Counted from the first letter of the stretch, positions 9,001 to 15,840 are shown. The stretch: 64,000 nucleotides of DNA from Crossiella cryophila (GCF_014204915.1 NZ_JACHMH010000001.1:5419501-5483500); one strand, 5' to 3'. Notes: generated from the letters alone by a model not told the origin. Made by a program: numbers and translations.

Positions 9001-10858
9001 GTCCAACGGGGTGCGCGCCGAACTGAGCGGCGCCCGGCTCGGCGATCTGGTGCTGGCCGAGCCCGAGTTCCGCAGGCTGCTGAAGGAGAACCCGCTGCGC
9101 CCGGTCGTGCTCGAGACCGACGCGCTGGAGGCCAGGGTCGGCTACGGCGGAGTCGGCTTCGACTTCGCCGGCGCGCTGCGGGCGGAGAAGTTCTTCAACG
9201 AGGTCCACCTGCGCACCGGCGACGGCAGGCTGACCCTGGTATCCACGCCAAGGCCCGGCGACCTGAAGACGACGATGATGATGGGGCGGCAGGGACGGCT
9301 GGTCGGCATCTTCGTGCACTTCCCCGGCGACGCCGCGGTGTACGACCAGGTGCGGCGCTGGGCAGCCAAGGGCGGGCAGGGCCGCAAGCGGTTCGTCAAG
9401 GCCGACGGCCGCTGGCAGCACTTCCCGTGGCAGCGGGAGCCGATTTTCCTGTTCGTGGCGCGCAAGGACAACGGCTACCAGGCGCTGCGCGCCGACGACC
9501 AGGAACTCCAGCTGATCCCGGCCGAGCTGGCCAGGTACCTGCGCGATGGTGACGACCTGCGGCTCATGCTGGGCCCGGAGGGCGCGGCCAGCGGGGTGGC
9601 CGGCACCGAGACCCCGGTGCTGGTGGCGGCCATCGACGGCCCCGTCGCCGACCTCGCCGGGATCGCCGCGGAGTTCGTGCCCGGCGGGTACTCGCGGGCC
9701 TTCTACGGCCCGAGGGGCGGGTTGACCTTCGAGCGGACCGGCCGCCTCGTCATGGCGGGCGACGGGTTCGACCGCATCGACCCGATCATGCCGGGACCGG
9801 ACCAGGTGCGCAGGTTCGAGCGGGTGAACGCCCTGCTGGGCCTGCGCGGCGAGTTCTTCCCGAGCAATCCGAACGACCGCGAGTTCATGGCACTGCAGAG
9901 CGCCATGGAGAACCCGGTCCGCAGCCGCATCTACGCCAGTGTCGTGATGCCGCCGCCCGGCCCCGGCGTGCGCTACAAGCGCGTTGCCTGGTTCCTCAGC
10001 CCCAGGGGAGCTGACCCCGCCCATGCCTGGTCCGCCACCATGCACGGTGACCCCGCCGAGGGTTTCCAGTTCTCGATGGTCACCGGCCACCGCACCCGGA
10101 TGGGTGACACCGTCGTGCTGACCGGGGCCGAGAGTTCCGCCATCGTCCTGGGCTCCCAGGCGTTCCGGCGGGCCTTCGCCGGTTCGGCCAGGGACGTGGA
10201 ACTCGCCCTGCTCGCCTGCAGTGCCGACGTCCGCGTCGCCGCGACCGGGACCAGCCTCGCCCAGCAGCTCCAGGCGAACACCGCCCCGAACGACGCGGTG
10301 CGCACGCTCATCGCCGCTGACGGCGTGGTCTCCGCCGGCCCCGGCGACCTGCTGGGCGTCCGGGGCGGCGGCCACTTCCGGGTGGTGCGGGCGCCGGGCG
10401 TGCCGAGGGACGAGCCGGTGCCGCTGCTGCACCTGGCCACCAGCAACATCCCACGGGCCCGGCTGGTGGCCAACGGCGTGCCCGCTGTGCAGGGGACCGC
10501 CCGGCTGGCGGCGCGGGCCGCGGCCTGGCGGCTACGCCGGAACGCGCCGCAACTGACCGTGTTGATCACCGGGTACGGCCCGGACCAGGCAGCGGGCGTG
10601 GCGCTGGCCAAGCAGACCGAGGCGATCTTCCAGGCCGAGTTCTTCGCCGAGTTCGCCCGCCTGGCCGACCTGGGGCTGCCAAGCCCGCAGACCGTCCCCT
10701 ACTACTGGTTCGGTTTCGACTTCACCGCCCTGCCCGGCGCGGTGAGCCCGGAGGCCTACGTCGAGATCGTGCTGCCGCCGGTCGAACTGGGTGTGCAGGC
10801 ACTGCGATCGGGGAACATCCTGGCGATCGAGCAGGAGTTCGCCCGGCTCGTGGGCTGA
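1..10858 (+). CDS. Giant modular protein with repeated HG...C modules and an amidoligase-like domain (5' end outside window)
   Basis: The frame is open from base 2, so the gene starts upstream; residue numbers here count from the GTG at 68. Three modules share a His-Gly about 55-58 residues before a Cys: H847/C902, H2258/C2316 and H3326/C3384. A fourth, cut by the window edge, keeps its Cys at residue 6. This resembles the giant 'lonely Cys domain' proteins of actinomycetes and is faintly caspase/CHAT-like. Residues about 1210-1450 look like an Amidoligase_2 domain: FGFAVEF (E1244), GVEVVSP (E1278), GGHLNFSF (H1320) and LEFRFFAGSLDP (E1410, R1412). Residues 1504-2529 and 2530-3596 are a tandem duplication. 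No signal peptide or membrane segment is visible in this part. The next gene resembles T7SS-associated proteins, so export by that route is inferred, not shown. Substrate and activity are unknown. Confidence 0.8.
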   Translation, partial: GSAGARAIFGSETYRRAGARDAVLLGHCATAAANPGQVSVAYLIKQAAEPEFGPVTLWGADEEVTKERTGRLTVLNDGMFHEIGAPVAPPPPELPAAAPGTGPVVTKGNSGRITAVSYPPSANTPGGLALVPDRSHTHGWPRRMYQVHTGLPVDREGPIYVYLVATADGFLVGDNQDLDARTVAGTILRDGGEIARDPGTRVRMVLLARDSPGDAWRQAAGLATALRQGGPYRQVEAAVLTVNPAAPAEPPAAGDADFHLVSTPSAEEVRPTALTNAEGLAHGFNLTGDPWPERGIRNATTHAERVLAVTHYDPQGRRVVEELPVSAQWRLEPGRTRPIAIYLDVAPAGDFRVGLPTGVSVERTPEQRAADLAADPGFVKAIGGGVRPALNLVVRDTAPDAPARSHVERFLAELARRTGGHWESNTYSGPVEFDPFGVLIIAQPNTFRHRPTPFPGADLFHADRVFGLPSPENGWSRAAMRRFATAVAGVGRDGRKPLFVLASGSGRSTTVAHPGGFVTEENGYWAGEGLAQRPEFTGALRLDPASPVVLITPNGAAHNGYGGFGFDFASALHAHGLYPDVYSVTGDGDLDFDAEDPPELALVSRPRAGELDLLPIRAADGTPRMLLVRSPGDETLMERLRQWASASTPATLATVTLPEGKTPAPWRGSARPPVFVVARRTPTGYLGTRRQGGPLELSPRDLAGVLGEDATLRGLLGRGSARADLAHGQEPSIVLAALGGIVLGREDIIAGFAYGGYSRTTHTPAGEFDFRPDGTLGTDIAEFRSAPPPDASADTVLSYPAVRADGTVDGQLLPSEDFDLQADSLAHRTTDATAGHLYFQQQLDEQGAEHGNLALAAPYHDNTWNVVAHGLRSGLIAARKTGIPHHRGDFVTLTGQVAASVLRDNAIFQQAHPQDSPWLRFTVCWLNAPAYPGATPAAWSIVRQWNLDLPADRRLPGATAASNVLEMRYRGGAFRVLGGGSFAEVGVPEDEQPLIRASDLLTDRLDEVRLRFARDRDATPAGQLRALRELAYRTARAAAGRATLQPGSPLPSVTLATDALDGRPVELVEQEFRAALAEEAEELARLGLSFDPADIPIHPVESDERAAREVLVAVHLDQVDTPAELSGAGPDGPPLAKSPADPATDTAWHAQLALLTDEIAQINRHLAAFPADFQPGLRARTRDWTELGERLRAGTGPDIPDLTSRLTSARELAARLRSFRLRHLGAIHADGLEVIAGGGHPLTFHPNGIPGGVSSRADTRFGFAVEFQSAGQDLAGLQHTLGQRLQWTMVPETSGADGVEVVSPMLRGGPESWTGLHRELAAIRSYRDPGGDVLDAGRTGGHLNFSFTEALQPREYARLAQLAKAFEAVLYRLGNHPGPGAPQRILGQAGPNPLPPKPSEVAWIDDVPGLGNGEQDAINFQHVLGQPGDRLEFRFFAGSLDPAVWQAHAELAAAMALAAKDPALHRRLDALMANPMLVDRSTTPADPEAALELLLGFLELLPLSPAAQEQAVRLFAWTDWWANDNENDHDLRASMITGPGGRGWYYPAPGIPVPEAVRTVQRIPQPLGAEIVLATLTPDANAVRLWDGEPVPVEVFANALSRRDVTARALDGIPEGVRVDARLVLAVSGGAGVLGPAVVDALKVPVLVTEGRVSLTPDNQVASDREWIDLNWGVPPVRTGVTGLAEALEVVRGNASGPELLLLRDAHGREFMLSTNGNQATKAATTRIAASYTDLGSRTLILRQEQESGRTVTRSIDADWADGANPARLLFRSHNGSYLGADKRGVVVPFTATELAEHVAASPEFQRLTGGPVRPTLFLINENDTAQPGDHQLNPVFLQRLTELIGPVQAHHYTGPVTHSNHGGLKISHRPSRWTSLALAEVQHHADGDTITFTDRRLTDLPEPALRVGVTGTADAARVRLPNGVRTEVSGTRLGELVLAEPGFRRLLAGHPDRPVVLDTDLADVSEVRVGYGGVGFDFAGALRAAKFFNQVHLRTGDGMLTLVSVPRAGDLRTTVIKGYAQQDVGIFVHFRDDEAAFEQVRSWAAKDGQTRRKITVANARAKDVPWRTLPVFLFVARKANGYQALRADGQGLDLSAAELPRYLRDSDDLRRMLGIEGSNHGVEGTETPVVVATIGGPVVNLDAVAAGFVPGGYSRTFYGPSAELTLDTGGYGRFVMDRSAFANGNGFDRSGPVTAGPDQVLGFERANTLLGLRGEFFPFTPGDRGFMSLYSTMDRPVLNRIYASGDPVLDGSGELRKGLSWFLSPRAADPRRSWSAYLHGSAGVGFGFSMATGHRHRLGDQVVLRGAESAAIVLGSQAFRRAFAGSGQGVELTVTACGADAYSAAIGGSSAEQIRVAAPGDVVRTVIAGNAVTTLNPGMPLALQDGHLRVVRPPGVPRDEPVPLLDLTANDIPSARLPAGGAADEVHRVARQAARAAVWRLRRNAPPPSVLITGYGQDQAAGEALAQQAEEIYQGEFDAESARLTELGLPGTRPVPSHLLGFTYQALPGGPQAIVEVTLPAVELGEQALRSGDLAAIEREFTPLWSARRAENDHDLRTLMITGTGGRGWYYPAPGIPVPEAVRTVQRIPRLPGVEVVLATLTPGADTVEMWDGEPVSFEVFANALSAREVTARALEAIPEGVFVDVRLVLAVSGGAALLGPAVVNALKVPVLVTEGQVSLAPDNQVVSDREWVDLNWGVPPVRTGVTGLAEALEVARGAAADPGEMDLDLDAPYPADLFADPAYDLFGTPPPAAPAPAAVAALAQPVAAAGPRDLELLLLKDAHGKEIMLATTPNARHTQLMTLTVAKYTDLGSRTLVLESEISPGNKVTQIVDADWADGVNPVRMMFTADNGSFHAMGKRGTHQRVTAEQLAEQVAASPEFQRLAGGAVRPALLLTTHDTTAAPGDQRLNTAFLQRLTELTGPWVADHYTGPVAHNRYGVLQLNKQPTRWTPLALADVQHFSSGDTITFTNRLPTFVHSRMPLLVGLSGTADTATITLSNGVRAELSGARLGDLVLAEPEFRRLLKENPLRPVVLETDALEARVGYGGVGFDFAGALRAEKFFNEVHLRTGDGRLTLVSTPRPGDLKTTMMMGRQGRLVGIFVHFPGDAAVYDQVRRWAAKGGQGRKRFVKADGRWQHFPWQREPIFLFVARKDNGYQALRADDQELQLIPAELARYLRDGDDLRLMLGPEGAASGVAGTETPVLVAAIDGPVADLAGIAAEFVPGGYSRAFYGPRGGLTFERTGRLVMAGDGFDRIDPIMPGPDQVRRFERVNALLGLRGEFFPSNPNDREFMALQSAMENPVRSRIYASVVMPPPGPGVRYKRVAWFLSPRGADPAHAWSATMHGDPAEGFQFSMVTGHRTRMGDTVVLTGAESSAIVLGSQAFRRAFAGSARDVELALLACSADVRVAATGTSLAQQLQANTAPNDAVRTLIAADGVVSAGPGDLLGVRGGGHFRVVRAPGVPRDEPVPLLHLATSNIPRARLVANGVPAVQGTARLAARAAAWRLRRNAPQLTVLITGYGPDQAAGVALAKQTEAIFQAEFFAEFARLADLGLPSPQTVPYYWFGFDFTALPGAVSPEAYVEIVLPPVELGVQALRSGNILAIEQEFARLVG
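4577..10855 (+). repeat. Two-copy in-frame tandem duplication inside the giant gene (units 4577-7654 and 7655-10855)
   Basis: Both units start with the residues ENDHDLR and run through the same segments in the same order: a WYYPAPGIPVPEAVRTVQRI block, an LNWGVPPVRTGVTGLAEALEV block, a GYGGVGFDFAGALR block, a FVPGGYSR block and the HG...C module, ending in an ITGYG-QDQ/PDQ tail. Some DNA stretches are identical, for example around 4630-4690 and 7710-7770, so the duplication is fairly recent or has been homogenised. Unit 2 is longer, mainly because of an Ala/Pro-rich insert near 8157-8325. A more diverged copy of several of these segments lies further upstream in the same protein, around 1540-2790. 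Confidence 0.85.
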
Positions 10859-10903
10859 GCCGGACACCAGAGTGGCAACCGAGTACAGGAGTGAGGCAGC
10901 ACG

Positions 10904-11536
10904 ATGACCACCACGACCGAGCCGACCGAGGACGCCCAGCCGGGCGAGAACTGGTTCCTGCTGATGGACCCGGAATGGCGCCCGGCCACCGAGCACGAGC
11001 CGCCGCCACTGGAGGCCGTGGTCGGGCTGTGGCCGGTGGAGGAGGACGGGCAGGTCGGCAAGTTCCGGGCCAACCCGGAGTACATCCCGGCGGACGAGAA
11101 CTCGCCGTCGGATCCGCTGGACGCGGTGCTGCGGCTGGTGTTGCAGGGCCGGGCCGAGGTCGACCACATCCAGTTGATGTTGCGGGACACGCTGTTCGAC
11201 ATCGGGATGAACGGCGACGGCCGGCCGCTGATCACCCGGTCCCCTGACGACCTGCTGTGCGTGGTGGTGGCCAGCGGGGAGCAGCACCGCAGGCGGATCA
11301 GCGCACCGGAGTGGCGGCGGATCGACCTGGACGAGCTGGTCGTGCTGCTGGCCGACGGGGTGGACGTGCTGTTCAACCCGGGAGGTATGGCCTCGGTGCG
11401 GCTCAGCGGCGACTTCATGCGCGAGACGCTGATGATGGGGGAGGAGGAGGTCGCCGAGCTGCACGCCCGCCACCACGACCTGACCGGACTGCGGGTGGTG
11501 CCATGGGAGCCCGTCGCGGAAACACCGGCGGAATGA
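10904..11536 (+). CDS. Type VII secretion system-associated-like protein
   Basis: A 210-residue acidic soluble protein with no signal peptide or membrane segment. After a Thr/Glu-rich start it has the pattern NWFLLMDPEWRP...PPLEAVVGLWPVEEDG...FRANPEYIP, followed by DPLDAVLRLVLQG. I associate this pattern with the family annotated as type VII secretion system-associated proteins in streptomycetes and relatives; that assignment is from memory of the family. It lies 45 bases after the giant gene, preceded by the purine-rich stretch caggagtgaggcag, so the two are probably co-transcribed. A chaperone or partner role for the giant protein is an inference. It ends just before a strong hairpin. Confidence 0.6.
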   Translation: MTTTTEPTEDAQPGENWFLLMDPEWRPATEHEPPPLEAVVGLWPVEEDGQVGKFRANPEYIPADENSPSDPLDAVLRLVLQGRAEVDHIQLMLRDTLFDIGMNGDGRPLITRSPDDLLCVVVASGEQHRRRISAPEWRRIDLDELVVLLADGVDVLFNPGGMASVRLSGDFMRETLMMGEEEVAELHARHHDLTGLRVVPWEPVAETPAE

Positions 11537-11587
11537 CTCCACAATGGACAAACGGGCCGAGTCGTTGCCCGATTGTCCACTGTGGAG
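11537..11587 (+). terminator. Long imperfect inverted repeat after the giant-gene operon
   Basis: The left arm (11537-11557) and right arm (11567-11587) pair at 19 of 21 positions around a 9-base loop. The outer part contains the TCCACAATGGA/TCCACTGTGGA core that recurs elsewhere in the window at gene ends. There is no U-tract, as is usual for actinomycete terminators. Confidence 0.7.
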
Positions 11588-11677
11588 TGGTCGAGGTGTG
11601 CCGCGGTCCTGGACGGGCCGCGGCGGCCGGTAGCGTGCGCCACCGTGCCGGGCATCCCTCCGGTGATCGTTCGCTGA

Positions 11678-12787
11678 GTGCAGAGGTTGTCCTTGACCAG
11701 GTTGCTGCCCGCGGTCCTCGCCATTCTCGGCGCGAGCCTGCTCGCCGTGGCGTTGTTCGCCCCGTTCGTCGTCCGCAGTTACCGCCGCCGCGGTGAGCTG
11801 GGCCTTGGCCAGGCGGTGCTGGCCTTTGGGTTCCTGCTCTACGCGCTGGCCCTGCTGGCCTACACGCTCTTCCCGATCCCGCAGATCGACGCGGCCTGGT
11901 GCGCGGCGCACGCCACCCATCCGCAGCTGATCCCACTGGAGTCGCTGACCGATGTGGCCAGGCTGCAGCGCGGCACCGGGGTCGGCGCCACGCTGGCCAA
12001 CCCGGCGGTGCAGCAACTGCTGTTCAACGTCGCGCTTTTCCTGCCGCTGGGCGCTTTCCTGCGGCACTACACCCGCCGTAGCGCGCCGGTGGTCATCCTG
12101 GCCGGGTTCGGGGTGTCGCTGTTCATCGAGTGCACCCAGCTCACCGGGAACTGGTTCCTCTTCGCCTGCCCCTACCGGCTCTTCGACGTGGACGACCTGA
12201 TCACCAACACCTCCGGCGCCGCACTCGGTGTGCTGGCCGCGCCACTGCTGCGGCTGTTCGACCGCAGCAGCGAGATCCCCGCGGGCGATCCCCGGCCGGT
12301 CACCACCTTCCGCCGGTTCCAGGGCATGCTGGTCGACCTGCTCTCGGTGGTGGTCCTTGGCGGGCTGCTGGCCGGTTCCACCAACGTGATCGCGCACTTC
12401 GCCTTCCAGGTGTGGCTCAACGACAGCCCCGGCGGGCGGCTGGCGCTGACCGTGCTCAGCACCTGGCTGCCCGCCGTCCTGCTGCTGGCCGTCCCCGCCC
12501 TGCGACCCAGCGGGGCCACCTTCGGCCAGCAGGCGGTCCGGTTGCGCCGCACCGGTCCAGACGGCGGCCACCCCGGCCTGCGGATCCTGCCCGCGTTGCT
12601 GGGTGGCACCTTCGGCTACTACCTGTTCACCGGCCTGGAGCAGTACTGGCCTGGCCTGAGCTTCCTGCCGGGCCTGCTGGCCTTCGCCGCGGTGGTCCTC
12701 GCCTGGCGACCGCGCAGCCACCGCGGCTTCTCCGGTCTGATCTCCGGCCTGCGGGTGGTCGACGCCAGGGAGCCGATCACCAGGTGA
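11678..12787 (+). CDS. VanZ-RDD fusion membrane protein
   Basis: A 369-residue polytopic membrane protein. The N-terminal half matches the VanZ family: several hydrophobic helices, LLFNVALFLPLGAFLR, a second helix ending in SLFIECTQL, and FDVDDLITNTSGAALG near residue 170. The C-terminal half resembles an RDD domain, with RRFQGMLVDLLSVVVLGG, a lysine-poor FGQQAVRLRRTG segment and LRVVDAREP at the end. VanZ proteins are linked to lipid II or glycopeptide phenotypes in Gram-positive bacteria; the role of this fusion is unknown. The start is a GTG at 11678. Its 3' end overlaps the convergent P450 gene by 11 bases. Confidence 0.75.
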   Translation: MQRLSLTRLLPAVLAILGASLLAVALFAPFVVRSYRRRGELGLGQAVLAFGFLLYALALLAYTLFPIPQIDAAWCAAHATHPQLIPLESLTDVARLQRGTGVGATLANPAVQQLLFNVALFLPLGAFLRHYTRRSAPVVILAGFGVSLFIECTQLTGNWFLFACPYRLFDVDDLITNTSGAALGVLAAPLLRLFDRSSEIPAGDPRPVTTFRRFQGMLVDLLSVVVLGGLLAGSTNVIAHFAFQVWLNDSPGGRLALTVLSTWLPAVLLLAVPALRPSGATFGQQAVRLRRTGPDGGHPGLRILPALLGGTFGYYLFTGLEQYWPGLSFLPGLLAFAAVVLAWRPRSHRGFSGLISGLRVVDAREPITR

Positions 12788-14030
12788 CGGGCAGCGACTC
12801 GATGCCGTGGATGAAGGAGTCCTTGCGGAAGGCGACGGCAGCGCCGGGATCGGCCAGGCGCAACTCCGGCAGCCGGGTCAGCAACGCGGTGAGCGCGGCG
12901 CGCAGTTCCAGCCGGGCCAGTGGCGCGCCGAGGCAGTGGTGCGCGCCGAAGCCGAACGCGACGTGACCGCGGGAGTGCCGGGTCAGGTCCAGGGTGTCCA
13001 GGTCGGGGCCGAACGCGGGGTCGCGATTGGCCGCGGCCAGCGAGGCGCTGATCATCGTGCCCGCCGGGTAGGTGTGCGCGCCGACCGTGGTGTCGGCGAG
13101 CGCGAGCCGGGGGAATCCGCTGGACACCACGCTGGTGAAGCGCAGGATCTCCTCCACGGCCCGGCCCACCGCCTCGTGATCGTCCTGGGCGATGGCGGCC
13201 CGGAACAGCTTGAGCTGGTCCGGATTCTCCAGCAGTGCCAGCACACCCAGCCCGATGGTGTTGGCGGTGGTGTCGTGCCCGGCGAGCAACAGCAGGTTGG
13301 CCAGCCCGGCGATCTCGTCATCGTCGACACCGCCGTCGGTGACGGGCTGCTGACCGTGCTCGCGGACGAGGTAGCCGAGCAGGTCGTCACCGGGCTCGCG
13401 CCGGGCCCTGGCGACCAGCTCCCGCATGTAGTCCAGGGCCTCGTCCTCCAGCGCACCGCGCCGGGCAGGCGGCAGGGTCGAGGAACTGAGCAGGGCGGCC
13501 CGGCGCTGGAACTGGTCCTGGTCGGTGTAGGGCACGCCGAGCAGGCGGCAGATCACCAGCGAGGGCACCGGCATGGCGAAGCCGGACACCAGATCACCAG
13601 GGGCGCCAGCGGCGAGGAACTCGTCGAGCTGCTGCTGGACGACGAGTTCCACCTGCGGGGCAAGGGCTTTGACCGCGCGCACGGTGAACCGCGGCGCGAC
13701 CGTGCGCCGCACCCGGCCGTGTTCGGGCGCGTCCATCAGCAGCAGCATGCCCGCCCGGCGGCGGCGGATCTCCGCCTCGCTCAGTCCGACGGCGGTGCCC
13801 TCCGGCGGTGGCACCGAGCCCAGGCTGAGCGTGTCCGTGCCGTGCACCGCGTGCGCCTGGGCGTGCCCGGCCACCAGGGTGCTGACCCGGCCGGTGATGG
13901 TGGTGACCGGGCAGCTCGTCCCGCTCGCCCGCACCGCGCGCAGCGCGGCGTCCGGGGCGAACCGGTCCCGGCGCGAACCGAGTGGCTGCAAGCTCTCCGC
14001 GGCCGGCCGGTGGTCGGTGGATTCGGTCAT
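12777..14030 (-). CDS. Cytochrome P450 (class I bacterial type)
   Basis: A 417-residue soluble P450. It shows the I-helix AGHDTTAN with the normal acid-alcohol pair, the K-helix EEILR, and the heme-thiolate loop FGFGAHHCLGAPLAR near the C-terminus. The translation starts MTESTDHRPA at the ATG at 14030; the frame stays open far upstream but that part is antisense to the kinase gene. It lies 23 bases downstream of the histidine kinase gene on the same strand and is probably transcribed with it. It needs a ferredoxin and reductase, which are not in the window. The substrate is unknown; the terpene cluster starts less than 3 kb away on the other strand, so a tailoring role there is possible. Confidence 0.9.
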   Translation of the reverse strand: MTESTDHRPAAESLQPLGSRRDRFAPDAALRAVRASGTSCPVTTITGRVSTLVAGHAQAHAVHGTDTLSLGSVPPPEGTAVGLSEAEIRRRRAGMLLLMDAPEHGRVRRTVAPRFTVRAVKALAPQVELVVQQQLDEFLAAGAPGDLVSGFAMPVPSLVICRLLGVPYTDQDQFQRRAALLSSSTLPPARRGALEDEALDYMRELVARARREPGDDLLGYLVREHGQQPVTDGGVDDDEIAGLANLLLLAGHDTTANTIGLGVLALLENPDQLKLFRAAIAQDDHEAVGRAVEEILRFTSVVSSGFPRLALADTTVGAHTYPAGTMISASLAAANRDPAFGPDLDTLDLTRHSRGHVAFGFGAHHCLGAPLARLELRAALTALLTRLPELRLADPGAAVAFRKDSFIHGIESLPVTW

Positions 14031-14053
14031 GGTTGGCCTTTCGTGGTCGGGCC

Positions 14054-15145
14054 TCAGGTGAGCGGAAGTCGCAGCCGGAGCTGGAATCCGCCGTCGGCCG
14101 TGGGTCCCGCGTGGAAGCGCCCGTCCAGCAGTGCGGCCCGTTCCTGCAAGCCGATGAGCCCGTGGCGGGCGCTGGGCAGGGCGAGCGCGGGTCGGCTGGA
14201 CGCGGTGTTGGTGACGGTGATGGTCAGGTCGGTGTCGTCGTGGCCGAACTCGATGATGGCCTTGGCGCCGGGCGCGTGCTTGCGGACGTTGGTCAGCGCT
14301 TCCTGGATGGTGCGGTAGATGGCCCGTTGCACCGGCGCCTCGACGCCGGTGGGCAGCTCGCCGGTCAGCTCGGTGTCGATGCCGCTGTTGTCGATCAGCC
14401 AGCGCAGTTCGGTCAGCGTGGGCTGGGGTGCCAGTTCGGTGGCCGGGCTGCCCGAGGCCCGCAGCAGGTTGATCATGTGCCGCAGTTCGTCCAGGGTGTT
14501 CACCGACAGCGTGCGGATGTGCGCCGCGGCCGCCCGCGCGGTCGGGTCGGCGGTGCTCACCGTGACCACGGCCGCCTGCACCGCGATCAGGCTGACCTGG
14601 TGCGAGACCACGTCGTGCATCTCGCGGGCGAGCTGGTTGCGTTCCTTGGTCAGGATCACCTGGGCGTCCAGCTGCCGCTCGTTCGCCCTGGCCGCCTTGA
14701 CCTCTGCCAGCCGCAGGGCCAGTTCGTGCCGGGTGCGCAGGAACCGGCCGAGCAGGATCGACCCGCAGGCCAGCACCAGCGAGTCCATCGCGTTGAGTGC
14801 CAGTTCGGTGGTGGTGAAGGACATGCCCGGTCCGGGCAGCGGGAAGTACTGGCAGACCGCCACGACCAGCCCGCAGCCGCCGATCAGCCACCAGCTCCGG
14901 AACCGGGCGGCCACGGTGTACAGGACGACGATTGCCGGGACGAGCAGGTCCAGGAACATCAGCGCGGGCAGCACCAGCACGAAGGCCGGCATCGGCCAGC
15001 GGTGCCGCAGCAGCAGCGCGAGCACGGCCAGCACACCGAACCCGGCGATCGCGGACAGCTCGGTGAACGCGGCGGCCGCCGCCTCCAGCGTGGCCACGCC
15101 GAGCACGGCGATCTCGATCCGCCACTCGCGCGGCCGGTCGGTCAT
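14054..15145 (-). CDS. Two-component sensor histidine kinase, NarL/LiaS-type (HisKA_3)
   Basis: A 363-residue membrane sensor. The first ~150 residues form several hydrophobic helices with little extracellular loop, then a coiled segment (about 155-175), then the dimerisation/phosphoacceptor box REMHDVVSHQVS with H177. The HATPase domain carries EALTNVRKHAPG (N box) and HGLIGLQERAALLDG (G box). It overlaps the upstream response regulator by four bases (ATGA), so the two are translationally coupled. A short sensor with almost no external domain suggests envelope or membrane-stress sensing; the signal is unknown. Confidence 0.92.
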   Translation of the reverse strand: MTDRPREWRIEIAVLGVATLEAAAAAFTELSAIAGFGVLAVLALLLRHRWPMPAFVLVLPALMFLDLLVPAIVVLYTVAARFRSWWLIGGCGLVVAVCQYFPLPGPGMSFTTTELALNAMDSLVLACGSILLGRFLRTRHELALRLAEVKAARANERQLDAQVILTKERNQLAREMHDVVSHQVSLIAVQAAVVTVSTADPTARAAAAHIRTLSVNTLDELRHMINLLRASGSPATELAPQPTLTELRWLIDNSGIDTELTGELPTGVEAPVQRAIYRTIQEALTNVRKHAPGAKAIIEFGHDDTDLTITVTNTASSRPALALPSARHGLIGLQERAALLDGRFHAGPTADGGFQLRLRLPLT

Positions 15146-15801
15146 GATCGGGGTTCCTCGGCGGTGAGCAGTCCCGCGCGTTCGGCCACCAGGGCCGCCT
15201 GCACCCGGCTGCCCACCCGTAACTTGGTCAGGATCGCGCTCACGTGGTCCTTCACCGTGCCGGCGCTGAGGTGCACCCTGGCCCCGATCTCGGTGTTGGA
15301 CAAGCCTTCCGCGATCAGCACCAGCACCGCGTGCTCCCGTTCGGAGAGCTGCCCGGCCCGCGCCACCGCCTCGGAGTTCGTGCTCGCGCCGAGGTAGCCG
15401 TCCACCACCGTGCGGGTGACCTTCGCCGAGAGCACCACCCCGCCGGCGGCCAGGGTGCGCACCATCTGGGCGAGCTGCACCGGCGCGGTGTCCTTGAGGA
15501 TGAAACCGGCCGCGCCGGAGCGCAGCGCGGTGGCGATGTACTCGTCGGAGTCGAACGTGGTCAGCATGGCCACCACGGGTGCGGGGCTCAGCGACTGGAG
15601 CCTGCGCAGGATGGTGAGCCCGTCCACCTCGGGCATCCGGATGTCCAGCAGCACCACCTCCGGCCGGTGCGACTCCACCGCGCGCACCGCCTGCTCCCCG
15701 GTCGCGGTCGCCACCACCTCGATGTCCCCCGCCGCCTGCAGGATGAGGCGGAAACCCGACCGCACCAGGTCCTCGTCGTCCACGATGACCACCCGAATCA
15801 C
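15142..15801 (-). CDS. Response regulator, NarL/FixJ family
   Basis: A 219-residue regulator with a receiver domain (acidic pair DDE near residues 8-10, phospho-acceptor D53 in VVLLDIRMPE, and the conserved K in FILKDTAP) and a C-terminal LuxR-type helix-turn-helix (LSEREHAVLVLIAEGLSNTEIG). It is the cognate partner of the overlapping kinase gene. The likely target is its own operon with the P450, or the divergent biosynthetic cluster; neither is demonstrated. Confidence 0.93.
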   Translation of the reverse strand: MIRVVIVDDEDLVRSGFRLILQAAGDIEVVATATGEQAVRAVESHRPEVVLLDIRMPEVDGLTILRRLQSLSPAPVVAMLTTFDSDEYIATALRSGAAGFILKDTAPVQLAQMVRTLAAGGVVLSAKVTRTVVDGYLGASTNSEAVARAGQLSEREHAVLVLIAEGLSNTEIGARVHLSAGTVKDHVSAILTKLRVGSRVQAALVAERAGLLTAEEPRS

Positions 15802-15840
15802 GCCACGCTCCTTCGCCGGGTCCAGCGCCTGCTCAGGCGA

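Noticed and set aside
5099-10432. A minus-strand open frame of about 1,777 codons inside the giant gene
   Set aside because: It lies antisense to strongly patterned protein sequence and has Gly/Arg/His/Gln-rich composition without domains. High GC makes long antisense frames common here, and the duplication doubles its length.
10532-12721. A 729-codon minus-strand open frame across the giant-gene end and the VanZ-RDD gene
   Set aside because: It runs antisense to two well-supported genes and through a hairpin, with Gln/Arg/Gly-rich low-complexity translation.
12777-15125. A single 782-residue product covering both kinase antiphase and P450
   Set aside because: Only the last 417 residues are protein-like (P450). 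The first part is out of frame with the kinase gene, and a good start lies at 14030.
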